Source: Thiomargarita sp. (GTDB lineage: Bacteria > Pseudomonadota > Gammaproteobacteria > Beggiatoales > Beggiatoaceae). From it: DNA of 59,036 nt. The DNA lies in contig DYPD01000005.1 in NCBI GenBank assembly GCA_020720115.1, forward strand, positions 1 through 59,036. The letters are read 5' to 3'. Under the pieces are notes generated by a model. The model did not search any database and had not been told where the DNA came from. It saw nothing but the letters and a program-made list of their open reading frames with translations. This document shows, in pieces, positions 42,023-51,278 of this stretch. The translations under genes and the position numbers were made by a program. Position 1 is the first letter of the stretch. The number at the start of each line of letters is the position of its first letter.

Positions 42023-43060
42023 ATGCACAACACCTTATCTACATACGCTTTAGAAAAACGCGACAAACTGTTTATCAGTTCCATGCTTGAATTAACCAAT
42101 AAAAAATTTGGTATCAACTGGGCACTGGATGAAACAAACGCTCAGGTTACGCTGGTGGACGTTGATCAGCCCACTGGCGCTAACTTTTGGGAAGCCTATC
42201 AAAGTGAAAAAAAGCTCATTGCTTTTGCCAATACCAATCATCTCCGTGCGTCTTGGTTTTTAGAAAAACCTTTAAGAGTGCAGCCTTTTACTGAATTATT
42301 GAAAAAACTCAGCGAAACCTTGCCATTGGTGGCGACGGAAGAGGTCGGTCGTGCAGAAAAAACCACTGCACAGACGCGGGGCGGTGTTCAGAGAACGCTC
42401 AATGAATCTGCACAGCATTATGATCCAGTTCATTATTTATCCGGGGTTTTACAAACCGCATTGCTTGCACAACAAGCGCAAGTGGTGAGTTTTTCAGGCT
42501 TTGATCCCCTGTACTTAGTGCCGCAGGAAAAGCGTTGCTATACGGTAACCATGAATTTGACGCGGTTAACCCCTGCGCAGAAAACGCTATTTTCTGCGCG
42601 TGCTGAACAGTTATTGCAACGTCCGGTTACGCTTGAGCAAGCGCGTAGTGCAATTGCTGAACAGGAATTAAAACCCTATGATATTTATGCGTTTATATGG
42701 GGCTCTGCATTGTTGTCGGCAGATGGGCGCTTGTTGACAGGGCATTCTATGCAGAGTTTTGTGCGCTTAAAGCAATGGCCAAATTTTACCCATTTGCCCC
42801 GTGAGCCAGCACACATGAAACTTGCGGCTTTTATGTTAAAAAATGCCGCTAATATTCCGCGCATTGCCAGTGCTACGCAATTGCCGCTGGCAACTGTAAT
42901 TGATTTTTTTAATGCTTGTGCGCTGAGTAATTTATTGTTAACGCAGAAAGCCCAGAGTACATCGCCTACGATGAATACCACTCAACTTGTTGATAAACCA
43001 ATTTCCAGCGAAAAACGTGGTCTATTGGGTAATATTTTGCGGCGTTTAGGGCGCACTTAA
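42023..43060 (+). CDS. Unknown protein upstream of GTPase (345 aa)
   Basis: This soluble 345-aa protein has an N-terminal alpha/beta part (residues 1-100) that could be a degenerate receiver-like or regulatory domain (NAQVTLVDVDQPTGANFWEA, KLIAFANTNHLRASWFLEKP, LRVQPFTELLKKL). A variable linker precedes the C-terminal part. That part includes YDIYAFIWGSALLSADGRLL and a winged-helix-like KLAAFMLKNAANIPRIASAT. The tail is basic (RGLLGNILRRLGRT). It carries no catalytic motif I recognise. Position 109 bases before the GTPase suggests it is an effector or regulator of that switch; this is inference. Confidence 0.7.
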   Translation: MHNTLSTYALEKRDKLFISSMLELTNKKFGINWALDETNAQVTLVDVDQPTGANFWEAYQSEKKLIAFANTNHLRASWFLEKPLRVQPFTELLKKLSETLPLVATEEVGRAEKTTAQTRGGVQRTLNESAQHYDPVHYLSGVLQTALLAQQAQVVSFSGFDPLYLVPQEKRCYTVTMNLTRLTPAQKTLFSARAEQLLQRPVTLEQARSAIAEQELKPYDIYAFIWGSALLSADGRLLTGHSMQSFVRLKQWPNFTHLPREPAHMKLAAFMLKNAANIPRIASATQLPLATVIDFFNACALSNLLLTQKAQSTSPTMNTTQLVDKPISSEKRGLLGNILRRLGRT

Positions 43061-43169
43061 TTTAATGCTTAAGTAGAAGCTCATTTGCCGTCTTTTGTTT
43101 ATTCCGAAAGCAACCCATAATCGGAAAGCCTGATTTTTCGTATTTCCAGCAAACTCAAATGATATTCCC

Positions 43170-43700
43170 GTGAAAGAAATTAAACTCGTATTCACCGGCA
43201 GCATGGGCGCAGGCAAGACGACCGCCATCAGCGCCTTGAGCGAAATCCCCGTCATCAACACTGATGTGCGCGCTACAGACGAAGCGGCGCTGCGTAAAGA
43301 GCGCACCACTGTGGCGATGGATTATGGCGAAATGACTTTGTCTGACGGACAAAAACTGCGTCTGTACGGTACGCCTGGGCAAGAACGCTTTTCCTATATG
43401 TGGAAAATCTTAATGGAAGGCGCTTTGGGGTTGATTATTTTGGTGGATAATGCAGGAGAACATCCGCTACAAGATTTAGACCTCTACCTGACGCATTTCC
43501 GTCAATACATTGATTCAACCAGTGCGGTTATCGGCGTGACGCGCATGGATATGGCAGAGCAGCCAGGGCTGGACGAATATTATGATTATTTGGCGCAAAA
43601 AGAGTTACAACTGCCGATTTTTTCCGTTGACGTGCGCGATAGGGACAATGTGGTGATGATGTTGGAAGCCCTTGTCGCTATGCTGGAATTTGCTTACTAG
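43170..43700 (+). CDS. Small Ras-like GTPase (MglA/CvnD-like)
   Basis: The 176-aa product starts at GTG 43170; the ATG at 43160 is in another frame and stops at once. The G1/Walker A motif is FTGSMGAGKTTAISAL, switch I TTVAMDYGEM, G3 LYGTPGQERFSYMWK and the G4-like GVTRMDMAEQP (T-R-x-D in place of N-K-x-D). It is a predicted GTPase of the group found with roadblock proteins in Streptomyces conservons and, more distantly, MglA-MglB polarity systems. The roadblock gene begins 10 bases later. Confidence 0.88.
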   Translation: MKEIKLVFTGSMGAGKTTAISALSEIPVINTDVRATDEAALRKERTTVAMDYGEMTLSDGQKLRLYGTPGQERFSYMWKILMEGALGLIILVDNAGEHPLQDLDLYLTHFRQYIDSTSAVIGVTRMDMAEQPGLDEYYDYLAQKELQLPIFSVDVRDRDNVVMMLEALVAMLEFAY

Positions 43701-43710
43701 GATACATGCC

Positions 43711-44094
43711 ATGCTATCTAATTTGGAAAAAGTACAAACGACTCAATTACTTAAATCACTATTGCAAAACACCAGCGAAATTTGTGCGGCTGTTGTCACT
43801 ACTTTAGATGGTCATCTCTGTGCCAAAGAGCAGCGCGACGAATATGCTTTGGAACGCTTAGCAACCATGGGCAGCACCCTGATGTCGTTAGGCGACACCA
43901 TCACGGCTGAATTGAAAATGGGCGCTTGCCGCAACATTATTTCCGAAAATGAAGGCGGCATTGTTGCCTTTATGCACATTAACCAAGACCTGGTGCTGGT
44001 CACTTTAACTCAGCAACTCAATGCCTTGGGCATGTTGCTGGCACATTCCCGACGCTGTGCTGCGGAAATTGCCAAACTGCTCCACAACACTTGA
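43711..44094 (+). CDS. Roadblock/LC7-domain protein
   Basis: The 127-aa product starts at ATG 43711, after AGGATACATGCC. It is a single roadblock/LC7 domain: LLQNTSEICAAVVTTLDGHL, ALERLATMGSTLMSLGDTIT and IISENEGGIVAFMHI. Such dimers regulate small GTPases (MglB is the GTPase-activating protein of MglA). Pairing with the upstream GTPase is expected. Its stop TGA overlaps the TTG start of the next gene. Confidence 0.85.
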   Translation: MLSNLEKVQTTQLLKSLLQNTSEICAAVVTTLDGHLCAKEQRDEYALERLATMGSTLMSLGDTITAELKMGACRNIISENEGGIVAFMHINQDLVLVTLTQQLNALGMLLAHSRRCAAEIAKLLHNT

Positions 44095-44675
44095 GCGCCT
44101 TTTCACCGCCTCCAAACTCGTCTGCGTCTCCAACGCTTGCCTGGTATAAGCATCTGCTGGGCATCGCGCTTCTCCTCCTCTGTTTCAGTTGGCTATTCCC
44201 GTTAGCTTGGTTTCCCCTTAAGCCGCACAAAAGCCTCAGTCCAGAGCTGCTACCGCGCAATCAGGGGCGCTACGCACTGGTGTTTTTTGGTTTTCCAGGC
44301 TGCACTCAAGTATGCCCCACCAGCTTGCAGGCGCTTGCCCACCTTTATCAGCAGTATCCGCAAGCACGGCTCGATATAGTGTTTGTCAACCTCATGTCCA
44401 GCTTGCCGCCGACTGTGGCGCAAGCTTACGCACAGCAGATTCACCCGGATTTTATTGTTTATCCCGATTCGCCCGCGCACTTGCAAAGTCTGATAGAGGC
44501 TTTCGGTGCGCAGCGTCAAGGCAGCGCAACAGAAATCTGGCAACACAGCGGTTTTATTTATTTGCTGGAAAAAGTTGCCGAAAAGTGGCAAATTCGTGAC
44601 ATTTACCGCGATCCGCCCGCCCTGCTCAATGCTGCTTTGACAGACCTTGCGCAATTGCGTCAAATACAAAAATAA
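44091..44675 (+). CDS. Sco1/SenC-like copper or thioredoxin-fold protein
   Basis: The 194-aa product starts at TTG 44091, overlapping the roadblock stop by 4 bases. One N-terminal membrane helix (YKHLLGIALLLLCFSWLFPL) anchors a periplasmic thioredoxin-like domain. VFFGFPGCTQVCPTSLQALA holds the C-x3-C-P copper site, and WQHSGFIYLLE the position of the conserved distal His. Sco1 delivers Cu(I) to the CuA site of cytochrome oxidase or acts as a thiol reductase. No oxidase genes are adjacent, and coupling to the GTPase genes is unexplained. Confidence 0.85.
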   Translation: MSAFSPPPNSSASPTLAWYKHLLGIALLLLCFSWLFPLAWFPLKPHKSLSPELLPRNQGRYALVFFGFPGCTQVCPTSLQALAHLYQQYPQARLDIVFVNLMSSLPPTVAQAYAQQIHPDFIVYPDSPAHLQSLIEAFGAQRQGSATEIWQHSGFIYLLEKVAEKWQIRDIYRDPPALLNAALTDLAQLRQIQK

Positions 44676-44716
44676 AAAATTTATAAAACAAAGCCTTACT
44701 AAAGGAGAGAGCGCCC

Positions 44717-46090
44717 ATGCTCAGTCAAAAAATCAGCGAAAGTTTTTGCGCACGGGCGCATATTCCCGTATCCAATGCCATCCGCACCGCCCTGAAAGAA
44801 GACCTCTACCAAGCCGATAAAATGCTCATGGGCATCCTAGCGATACACTGGTTGGTCGCCAGCACCCTGATGGCATATAGCTACGGTTTTTATTGGCTCG
44901 GCTTTATTAGCGGCGGACTCATTACCGGCACCGCCTATGTAGGTTATCTATACCTGCGCGGCACTCTGTACTTGCGCTTGATTATGGCGGTCTCGCTGAT
45001 GTTGTTTTCTGCCATTTTCATCCAGCAACATCTGGGGCGCATCGAAATGCACTTCCATGTGTTTCTAGCCATGCCGATTCTGATTCGTTACAAAGATGTA
45101 CTGCCGATTTTCGCCGCTGCGCTCACCATTATTTTGCACCATCTAGTATTCAACTATTGCCAAGAATACAACGTCAGCTTATTTGGCACGCCGCTCCTGG
45201 TCTATAACTATGGGCAGGGTTTAACCATCACCTTGCTGCATGGGGCTTTTGTAGCCATCGCCGCTGCCATTTACATGTTCATGATCCGCGACAACATGCA
45301 GCGTTTTTGCGGATTAATGTACGCACAAGGTGAAAATATCCGCATGGGCGCCGAACTTGACATCACCCGCCGCTTACAAACCATGCTGTTGCCCAAAGAA
45401 ACAGAACTTGAGGCCATCAAAAACCTAGACATCGCTTATTTCATGCAGCCCGCCGCTGAAGTCGGCGGCGACTACCTGGATGTCTTGCGCCAAGGAAATC
45501 AGGTTAAAATCGGCATCGGCGATGTCACCGGACACGGATTGGAAAGCGGCATTCTCATGCTCATGGTGCAAACCGCCGTGCGCACCCTGCTCACGCACAA
45601 AGTCTCAGACCCCAAACTGTTTTTGAATGTCATCAACAAAGTGGTCTACCACAACATGCAGCGCATCTGTTCTGACAAAAACCTCTCTTTAACGCTACTA
45701 GACTACGAAGCCGGGCTATTGCGCCTCAGCGGGCAGCACGAAGAAACGCTCATTGTGCGTAAAGAGGGGCACATCGAACGCATTGACACCTTTTCATTAG
45801 GTTTTATGGTCGGTGTAGAAGAAGAAATCAGCGATTTTGTACAGCATTTAGATATAGAACTCGCCCCGGGTGACGGCGTAGTGCTTTACACCGACGGACT
45901 TACCGAAGCCTTTAGCCCACTCAAAACAGTCTATGGTATTGAACGCCTCTGCACGCTCATTAGCCAAAATTGGCAACGCAGCAGCGCCAAAGAACTCGAA
46001 ACCCTGATTATTCAAGATGTGTATCAGCACATGGGCGAACGCGAACAATTAGACGACATCACCCTGATTATCATGAAACAACTGGACTAA
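44717..46090 (+). CDS. Membrane SpoIIE-type PP2C phosphatase
   Basis: The 457-aa product follows AAAGGAGAG. About six N-terminal helices (residues 35-195) include the His-rich segment LGRIEMHFHVFLAMPILIRY and FAAALTIILHHLVFNYCQE, a pattern also seen in some chemoreceptor membrane sensors. The conserved histidines suggest metal or heme binding. A short coiled coil leads to a PP2C domain with PAAEVGGDYLDV, IGIGDVTGHGLESG, LYTDGLTEAFSP and LDDITLIIM. It is a paralogue of the phosphatase at 20194, with membrane sensing instead of a receiver. Its substrate is unknown; no STAS protein is adjacent. Confidence 0.9.
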   Translation: MLSQKISESFCARAHIPVSNAIRTALKEDLYQADKMLMGILAIHWLVASTLMAYSYGFYWLGFISGGLITGTAYVGYLYLRGTLYLRLIMAVSLMLFSAIFIQQHLGRIEMHFHVFLAMPILIRYKDVLPIFAAALTIILHHLVFNYCQEYNVSLFGTPLLVYNYGQGLTITLLHGAFVAIAAAIYMFMIRDNMQRFCGLMYAQGENIRMGAELDITRRLQTMLLPKETELEAIKNLDIAYFMQPAAEVGGDYLDVLRQGNQVKIGIGDVTGHGLESGILMLMVQTAVRTLLTHKVSDPKLFLNVINKVVYHNMQRICSDKNLSLTLLDYEAGLLRLSGQHEETLIVRKEGHIERIDTFSLGFMVGVEEEISDFVQHLDIELAPGDGVVLYTDGLTEAFSPLKTVYGIERLCTLISQNWQRSSAKELETLIIQDVYQHMGEREQLDDITLIIMKQLD

Positions 46091-46295
46091 TCACCTGCTT
46101 AAAATTCGACGCCATTCAGTTACCGATGGATGCTTTACAGCATACGCTAGAACTGGATACCATAAGCAGGAACAAGTCTTGCCTATCTGCACACAGGCTG
46201 GGCGATTACCTCTGCCAAGGATAACATCCTTGGTTTCTCAAAGCAGTGCGCAAAGGCAGGCAACGCCAACCTGCTGGCATGAACAGGGCATAGCA

Positions 46296-46967
46296 ATGTA
46301 CATTGAATACACCTTCAAAATGGATGATGGCAAGGTTTTGAACTACCGAGTTAAATTTGAGCGTCCGCGAGAAAAACAACTCAACCCGGCTGATTATCCA
46401 ATCTGGACTCAATTAAAATTTCATCAATGTCCTAATTGCCCGTTGCAAACTGACACGCATTCCCACTGCCCCGCAGCCATTGATGCGCAAGAAATCGTCA
46501 TGGGCTTTAATGAAGTGCTCTCGTGTAAAGCCGCAGATATTCATGTGTGCTCTCCAGAACGGGAATATTTCAAGCATACAGATGCACAAACCGGCTTGCG
46601 GGCGTTAATTGGCTTTGTCATGGCAAGCAGCGCCTGCCCGATTCTTTCCACCATGCGCGGTATGGCTTATTTTCATTTACCTTTTGCTTCTATGGATGAA
46701 GCAGTTTATCGCATTACTTCATCCTATTTATTACGCCAATATTTCAAATACAAAAAAAGCGGGAAAATCCCGGATTTTGAATTTGAAGGCTTAAAACAAC
46801 ACTTTCAGGAAATGCAAACTTTAAATTTTCATTTCCTAGAGCGTATTCGGGCTGGCTGTGAGGCTGATTCTAATCTCAATGTGTTAGCCACTTTATTTAC
46901 TATTTCCTCCATGCTGTCTTTATCCTTAGAAAGACACTTAAAAGAAATACAACACCTGTTTGATTAA
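46296..46967 (+). CDS. Cys-rich regulatory-type protein, paralogue 1 (DUF6901-like?)
   Basis: The 223-aa product starts at ATG 46296; the longer frame to 46179 lacks a binding site and similarity to the paralogue. It begins MYIEYTFKMDDGKVLNYRVK, then a Cys motif FHQCPNCPLQTDTHSHCPAA (C-x2-C, later C), then helical blocks PEREYFKHTDAQTGLRALIG, ASSACPILSTMRGMAYFHLP and NVLATLFTISSMLSLSLERH. The four or more Cys/His could bind zinc. I believe it belongs to DUF6901, but I am not certain. It shares about half its residues with the next gene. Confidence 0.72.
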   Translation: MYIEYTFKMDDGKVLNYRVKFERPREKQLNPADYPIWTQLKFHQCPNCPLQTDTHSHCPAAIDAQEIVMGFNEVLSCKAADIHVCSPEREYFKHTDAQTGLRALIGFVMASSACPILSTMRGMAYFHLPFASMDEAVYRITSSYLLRQYFKYKKSGKIPDFEFEGLKQHFQEMQTLNFHFLERIRAGCEADSNLNVLATLFTISSMLSLSLERHLKEIQHLFD

Positions 46968-47002
46968 ACTTCATAATTGCAGTCTTCTACGAGGTAGGCG
47001 TT

Positions 47003-47710
47003 ATGTTAGACCACCAAATGTTTATTGAATACACCTTTAGCATGGAAGACGGCAAAGTGCTGCATTACAACGTCAAATTTGATCGCAGCCAAGAAACGCT
47101 GCAACCAGACAAAAACGCAGCCGCTTGGACTGAACTCGGCTTTCAGCAGTGCAGCAACTGCCCGCTCGACAAAGCAACCTGTAGCCATTGCCCAGTGGCT
47201 GTGGATGCGCAAGAAATTATATTGTCTTTCAATGAGATACTCTCTTTTAACGAGGCTGATGTGCGGGTTGTGACGCCCGAACGCGAATATTTCAAACACT
47301 GCGACGCGCAAACCGGATTGCGTTCATTGATTGGTTTTGTCATGGCAACTAGCGCCTGTCCGTTGCTCTCTCCTTTGCGCGGACTGGCGCATTATCATTT
47401 GCCTTTTGCTTCGCTGGATGAAATCCTATTTCGTTTTGCTTCTTCGTACTTGCTAGTGCAATATTACATTCACCAAGAAGGTGGACAAGCGGATTTAGTA
47501 TTGCGCGGACTTAAACAACAATTCATTGAAATCCAAACACTGAACTATGATTTTCTGCAACGTATTCGGATTGCCAGCCAAGCGGATTCCAGCCTTGATG
47601 TACTGTCCACGCTGTTTTCCATTTCTTCGCTGATTTCGTTTAATCTCGATGAGCATTTGCAAAAATTGAAGCCATTGTTTATGAATGGTTATCCACTCAA
47701 AGCTGCATAA
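47003..47710 (+). CDS. Cys-rich regulatory-type protein, paralogue 2
   Basis: The 235-aa product follows GAGGTAG. It is a tandem duplicate of the preceding gene: MFIEYTFSMEDGKVLHYNVK, FQQCSNCPLDKATCSHCPVA, PEREYFKHCDAQTGLRSLIG, ATSACPLLSPLRGLAHYHLP and DVLSTLFSISSLISFNLDEH. It starts with an extra MLDHQ. Its 3' end overlaps the convergent MocA-like gene by 22 bases. The conserved Cys cluster and the conserved helical body suggest a common ligand or partner. Confidence 0.75.
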   Translation: MLDHQMFIEYTFSMEDGKVLHYNVKFDRSQETLQPDKNAAAWTELGFQQCSNCPLDKATCSHCPVAVDAQEIILSFNEILSFNEADVRVVTPEREYFKHCDAQTGLRSLIGFVMATSACPLLSPLRGLAHYHLPFASLDEILFRFASSYLLVQYYIHQEGGQADLVLRGLKQQFIEIQTLNYDFLQRIRIASQADSSLDVLSTLFSISSLISFNLDEHLQKLKPLFMNGYPLKAA

Positions 47711-48279
47711 TCTTCTGGGCTGTCTATATCCTGAAGCACATGCGCATTCGGCATTGCCACTCGTGTTACATACTGCGGATGTGTAGCGATAAAAGCGCGG
47801 CAGCCACCTTGTTCCCGAAAAGCTAAAACCGCCGCTCGGTGCTGTGCTGATAACAACACCGGATTGCCGCGTTGCCCCTCAAACTCTGGCACTAAAATCC
47901 GCTCTGGTGCGGCTTGTGCGAAAGCCGTCAGCAAAAAATTCACCTCCTCAGCTTGCAACCAGACTTGATCTGCTAAGCACAACAAATAGCCCGCCGCAGC
48001 TGGTGCTTGCTGCAATCCCCAATGTACTGAACTCATGCGCCCGCTCAGGTAATCGGGATTAAATACCTGCGTGACTGGCAGCCCCTGCAACACCTGCGCA
48101 CTGTGCCGCGCCGCATAGCCGAGCACCACTGTTAAACCACTGATTTGGGTGGTCAGCAGCATCTCAGCACGATCTCGCAGCATGGCTTGTCCGCGTACTG
48201 GCAACAGCAGTTTATTCAACTCGCCCATGCGCCGCGAGCTACCGGCTGCCAGCAAGATGGCGTGAATGTTTTTGAGCAT
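47689..48279 (-). CDS. MocA-like nucleotidyltransferase
   Basis: The 196-aa product starts at ATG 48279, 14 bases after the upstream stop; TTG 48297 is in frame but overlaps that stop. The N-terminal NTP-binding motif AILLAAGSSRRMGELNKLLL, then LLCLADQVWL and GQRGNPVLLSAQHRAAVL, match the MocA/MobA-like NTP_transf_3 family. MocA is the molybdopterin cytidylyltransferase for xanthine-dehydrogenase-type enzymes. No such enzyme is nearby, though modA and modE are in the window. Substrate assignment is tentative. Confidence 0.8.
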   Translation of the reverse strand: MLKNIHAILLAAGSSRRMGELNKLLLPVRGQAMLRDRAEMLLTTQISGLTVVLGYAARHSAQVLQGLPVTQVFNPDYLSGRMSSVHWGLQQAPAAAGYLLCLADQVWLQAEEVNFLLTAFAQAAPERILVPEFEGQRGNPVLLSAQHRAAVLAFREQGGCRAFIATHPQYVTRVAMPNAHVLQDIDSPEDYAALSG

Positions 48280-48293
48280 TTCAATTATACAAG

Positions 48294-50936
48294 TCAAATC
48301 TTATTAAAGACGGCTGTCCAAGCGCCCGTACGTTTATCCAGTAGGGCTTGAAAGGCTTTAGTATCCAGTGGATGCCCTAAGAAAAATCCTTGTCCAATTT
48401 GACAACCTTGTTTAATGAGAAAATCTATTTGCGTTTGGTTTTCTATGCCTTCTGCGACAATACCTAAATGCAGGCGTTGTCCTAAGCCGATAATGGCGCT
48501 GACGATTTCTGCATCCTGTTTAACATCTTCTATGTCATGCACAAAAGAGCGATCAATTTTCAATTCAGAAATGGGAAAGCGTTTTAAGTAGCTTAAAGAA
48601 GAATAGCCGGTGCCAAAATCATCTATGGCTAAGGTGACGCCCATACTTTGTAATTCCTGCAAAGTATTAATCACATCATCTTCTTTTTGCAATAAAATGC
48701 TTTCGGTTAATTCTAATTTTAGGAAGGGTGCTTTTAAGCCGGTATCTTCTAAAATAGAAGCGACTTCTTTGGCTAAATCTTGGTGGCTGAATTGGCGGGC
48801 AGATAAATTAACTGCCACTTTGAGTTTATTAAAACCTTGATCGTGCCAAGCTTTGGTTTGCGCACACGCAGTATGCAGTACCCAATGTCCAATCTCTACA
48901 ATTAAATTGCTTTCTTCTGCCAGTGGTACAAACTCGCCTGGAGAAACCATGCCTTGCTGGGGATGAAACCAACGCACTAAGGCTTCCATACCGATGAGGC
49001 GTTGTTTATTCAAATCGAATTGTGGTTGATAATAAACATGCAGTTCTTCGCGTTCTAGGGCGCGACGTAGGCTGCTTTCTAGCAACAGCAGTTCTAAACT
49101 GTGCGCATTCATGGCTTTCATGTAAAACCGGTAGTTGTTTCCGCCATTTTGTTTGGCTTCGTACATAGCAGTTTTGGCGTTTTGAATCAGCACGTCACCG
49201 TTTGCGCCATCGTTGGGAAAGAGGCTAATGCCGATGCTGCCGCTAACAAAAATCTCTTTACCATCAATGATATATTCTTGCTTGAAGACGTTTAGCAGAT
49301 TTTTTGCAATCCAGGTGGCATTATCCACATGGGGAATGTGCTCGACCATGAGGGCAAATTCATCAGCCCCTAGATGCGCAACCGTGTCTTCTGAGCGCAC
49401 TGCGCCCTGTAAGCGCTGGGCAAAACGCTTGATGATATCGTCACCAGTGGCGTGTCCGAGGGTCATATTAATGTCTTTCAGACGATCTAAATCCATCATG
49501 ATCACGGCAATTCGCGCTTGTTCGCGCACCGCTCGCTGGATGGCATGTGCGAGGCGGTCGTTGAGCAACAAGCGATTGGGCAGCCCAGTGAGGTCATTAT
49601 GTTGGGATAAGTAATTGATTTGCGCTTGAGATTTTTTCATGGCGCTAATATCGGAAAAAACTCCAACATAATTGATTGGCTGTTTGAATTCATTAGTGAC
49701 GGTGCTAATGGTGAGCCATTCATGATAAACCTCGCCTGATTTGCGTCTGTTAATGATTTCGCCTTGCCAGCGTCCGCCAGTTTGTAGGCTTTCCCACATG
49801 GTTTGGTAAAAATGCGTATCTTGCAGACCAGATTGCAACAGTGCTGGAGTTTTGCCCTCGACTTCGGCAAATTCGTAGCCAGTGGTGTCGGTAAAGGCTT
49901 TGTTGATTTTCTGGATGCACCCGCGCAAATCGGTAATCACCACACCTTCAGCGGTATTTTCAAATACTGCTGCTGCTTGGTGTAGACGATTTTCGTCGCG
50001 CTTGCGTTCACTGATGTCTAAGCAGGTAAATACCTGATAATGAAGCTGTTGTTGTTTGCCAAATTGTAGGCTACATAGGCAGTCTACGCACAGTAGTGCG
50101 CCGTCTTTGCGCTGCAAGGGAGTTTCGGCGTAACGCAACGGGATAGCGTTTTGTGCATAAGGCGCGGCATCCAGCGTAACTGGTAGTTTGGGTAGCAATT
50201 GTGGCAAAGACAGTTGTTCCAGCTCTTGTGCCACAAAGCCGCTGAGATGGTAAAAACTCTGGTTGGCTTGCAGAATTTTGCCTTGTGCATCCGCCACAAG
50301 AATGATGGCGTGTGTTGCATTGAGCAGGGTATCTGCGAAGTTTTTTTCCTGTTCTAGCACTGCATTGAGTTTTTGTACTTCCGCCAATTGTTCGCGCAAC
50401 GCTTGATCTAAGGGACGCAAGGCAATGCGGCTGAGCAGCAACCACAACACTCCGCTGAGACAAACAAAACTCAGTAAAGAAATAATAAGTAATTGAGTTT
50501 CTTGTTTTTTAAGTGCAACTTTGATGAAGCGAATGTCGACACGCAGTTCTATGTCTAACTGCATATCGTAGGCATTGACGCGGGTATTGACAGGCAAAAT
50601 ATCTTGCGCCGCCAAGTGCTGCGGCATTGTGCGCTGGTAGCTTACCCAGTTAAATAGGTTATCCGCTTGCACTTTGATGCTAAGCACCTGCTCCTGTTGC
50701 GCCGCCCAGTGCAGCAACATAGGTTTGATTTCCATGCCGCGCCTTTGTGCCAGCGAATAGGCTAGAAATTCACCCAATAGTTGTAGTTGCACTTGCATAC
50801 GCTGTTGCTCTTGGTGCAACACAAATTGCGTTTGCTGGTGCAGTATTAACTGGTAAGCCAGTAATAAAAAGCACAAGAGTACGCCAGAGAAAATGCTAAA
50901 CGGGCGTTGGGAAAAAATTTGTGGAGAAGGTTTCAT
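48294..50936 (-). CDS. PAS-PAS-GGDEF-EAL c-di-GMP protein
   Basis: The 880-aa product starts at ATG 50936; GTG 50948 is an alternative. A membrane helix (SIFSGVLLCFLLLAYQLIL) precedes a periplasmic loop of about 125 residues. A second helix (LLIISLLSFVCLSGVLWLLL) and two PAS domains follow (from FADTLLNATHAIILVADAQG; AVFENTAEGVVITDL). The GGDEF domain has the signature HLGADEFAL, with Ala replacing the second Gly. The EAL domain is intact (GMEALVRW, VAVNLSARQF, LELTESIL, IDDFGTGYSSL, VAEGIENQ). Phosphodiesterase activity is likely, and cyclase activity doubtful. Confidence 0.9.
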   Translation of the reverse strand: MKPSPQIFSQRPFSIFSGVLLCFLLLAYQLILHQQTQFVLHQEQQRMQVQLQLLGEFLAYSLAQRRGMEIKPMLLHWAAQQEQVLSIKVQADNLFNWVSYQRTMPQHLAAQDILPVNTRVNAYDMQLDIELRVDIRFIKVALKKQETQLLIISLLSFVCLSGVLWLLLSRIALRPLDQALREQLAEVQKLNAVLEQEKNFADTLLNATHAIILVADAQGKILQANQSFYHLSGFVAQELEQLSLPQLLPKLPVTLDAAPYAQNAIPLRYAETPLQRKDGALLCVDCLCSLQFGKQQQLHYQVFTCLDISERKRDENRLHQAAAVFENTAEGVVITDLRGCIQKINKAFTDTTGYEFAEVEGKTPALLQSGLQDTHFYQTMWESLQTGGRWQGEIINRRKSGEVYHEWLTISTVTNEFKQPINYVGVFSDISAMKKSQAQINYLSQHNDLTGLPNRLLLNDRLAHAIQRAVREQARIAVIMMDLDRLKDINMTLGHATGDDIIKRFAQRLQGAVRSEDTVAHLGADEFALMVEHIPHVDNATWIAKNLLNVFKQEYIIDGKEIFVSGSIGISLFPNDGANGDVLIQNAKTAMYEAKQNGGNNYRFYMKAMNAHSLELLLLESSLRRALEREELHVYYQPQFDLNKQRLIGMEALVRWFHPQQGMVSPGEFVPLAEESNLIVEIGHWVLHTACAQTKAWHDQGFNKLKVAVNLSARQFSHQDLAKEVASILEDTGLKAPFLKLELTESILLQKEDDVINTLQELQSMGVTLAIDDFGTGYSSLSYLKRFPISELKIDRSFVHDIEDVKQDAEIVSAIIGLGQRLHLGIVAEGIENQTQIDFLIKQGCQIGQGFFLGHPLDTKAFQALLDKRTGAWTAVFNKI

Positions 50937-50948
50937 GCGACAGGGCAC

Positions 50949-51278
50949 CAGCCTATCCGTTACGAGGTAAAACAGCGGATACGCACAGTAAAATTAAGCG
51001 GCGGAAAGGCGAATGATGCAACATATACGCCCATAGCACAATGACAAAGCTTTATATTCTAAGTCGCTATGCAGTCAGTCGGATAGGCAAGATACTGTGG
51101 ACACTTAAGCATAGGCGCTTAATGCGGATTTTATAGGCTGGCATTTTTTAATGCGCCTGATCCTGCAACATCCTGCGACGACATTTGCATGAGTCAATAG
51201 CTTAAATTCAGATTGTCAGGCAAAATTACCACATCTTTAAGGCGTCCCATTCCTTTCCCACTGTTCAAGGAGAACTTC
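50949..51278. other. Gene-free 330-bp divergent region
   Basis: It lies between the c-di-GMP gene (-) and the macroglobulin gene (+) and should hold both promoters. I see no clear consensus promoter, operator or strong hairpin. An AAGGAG ribosome site is at 51268-51273. Confidence 0.4.
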
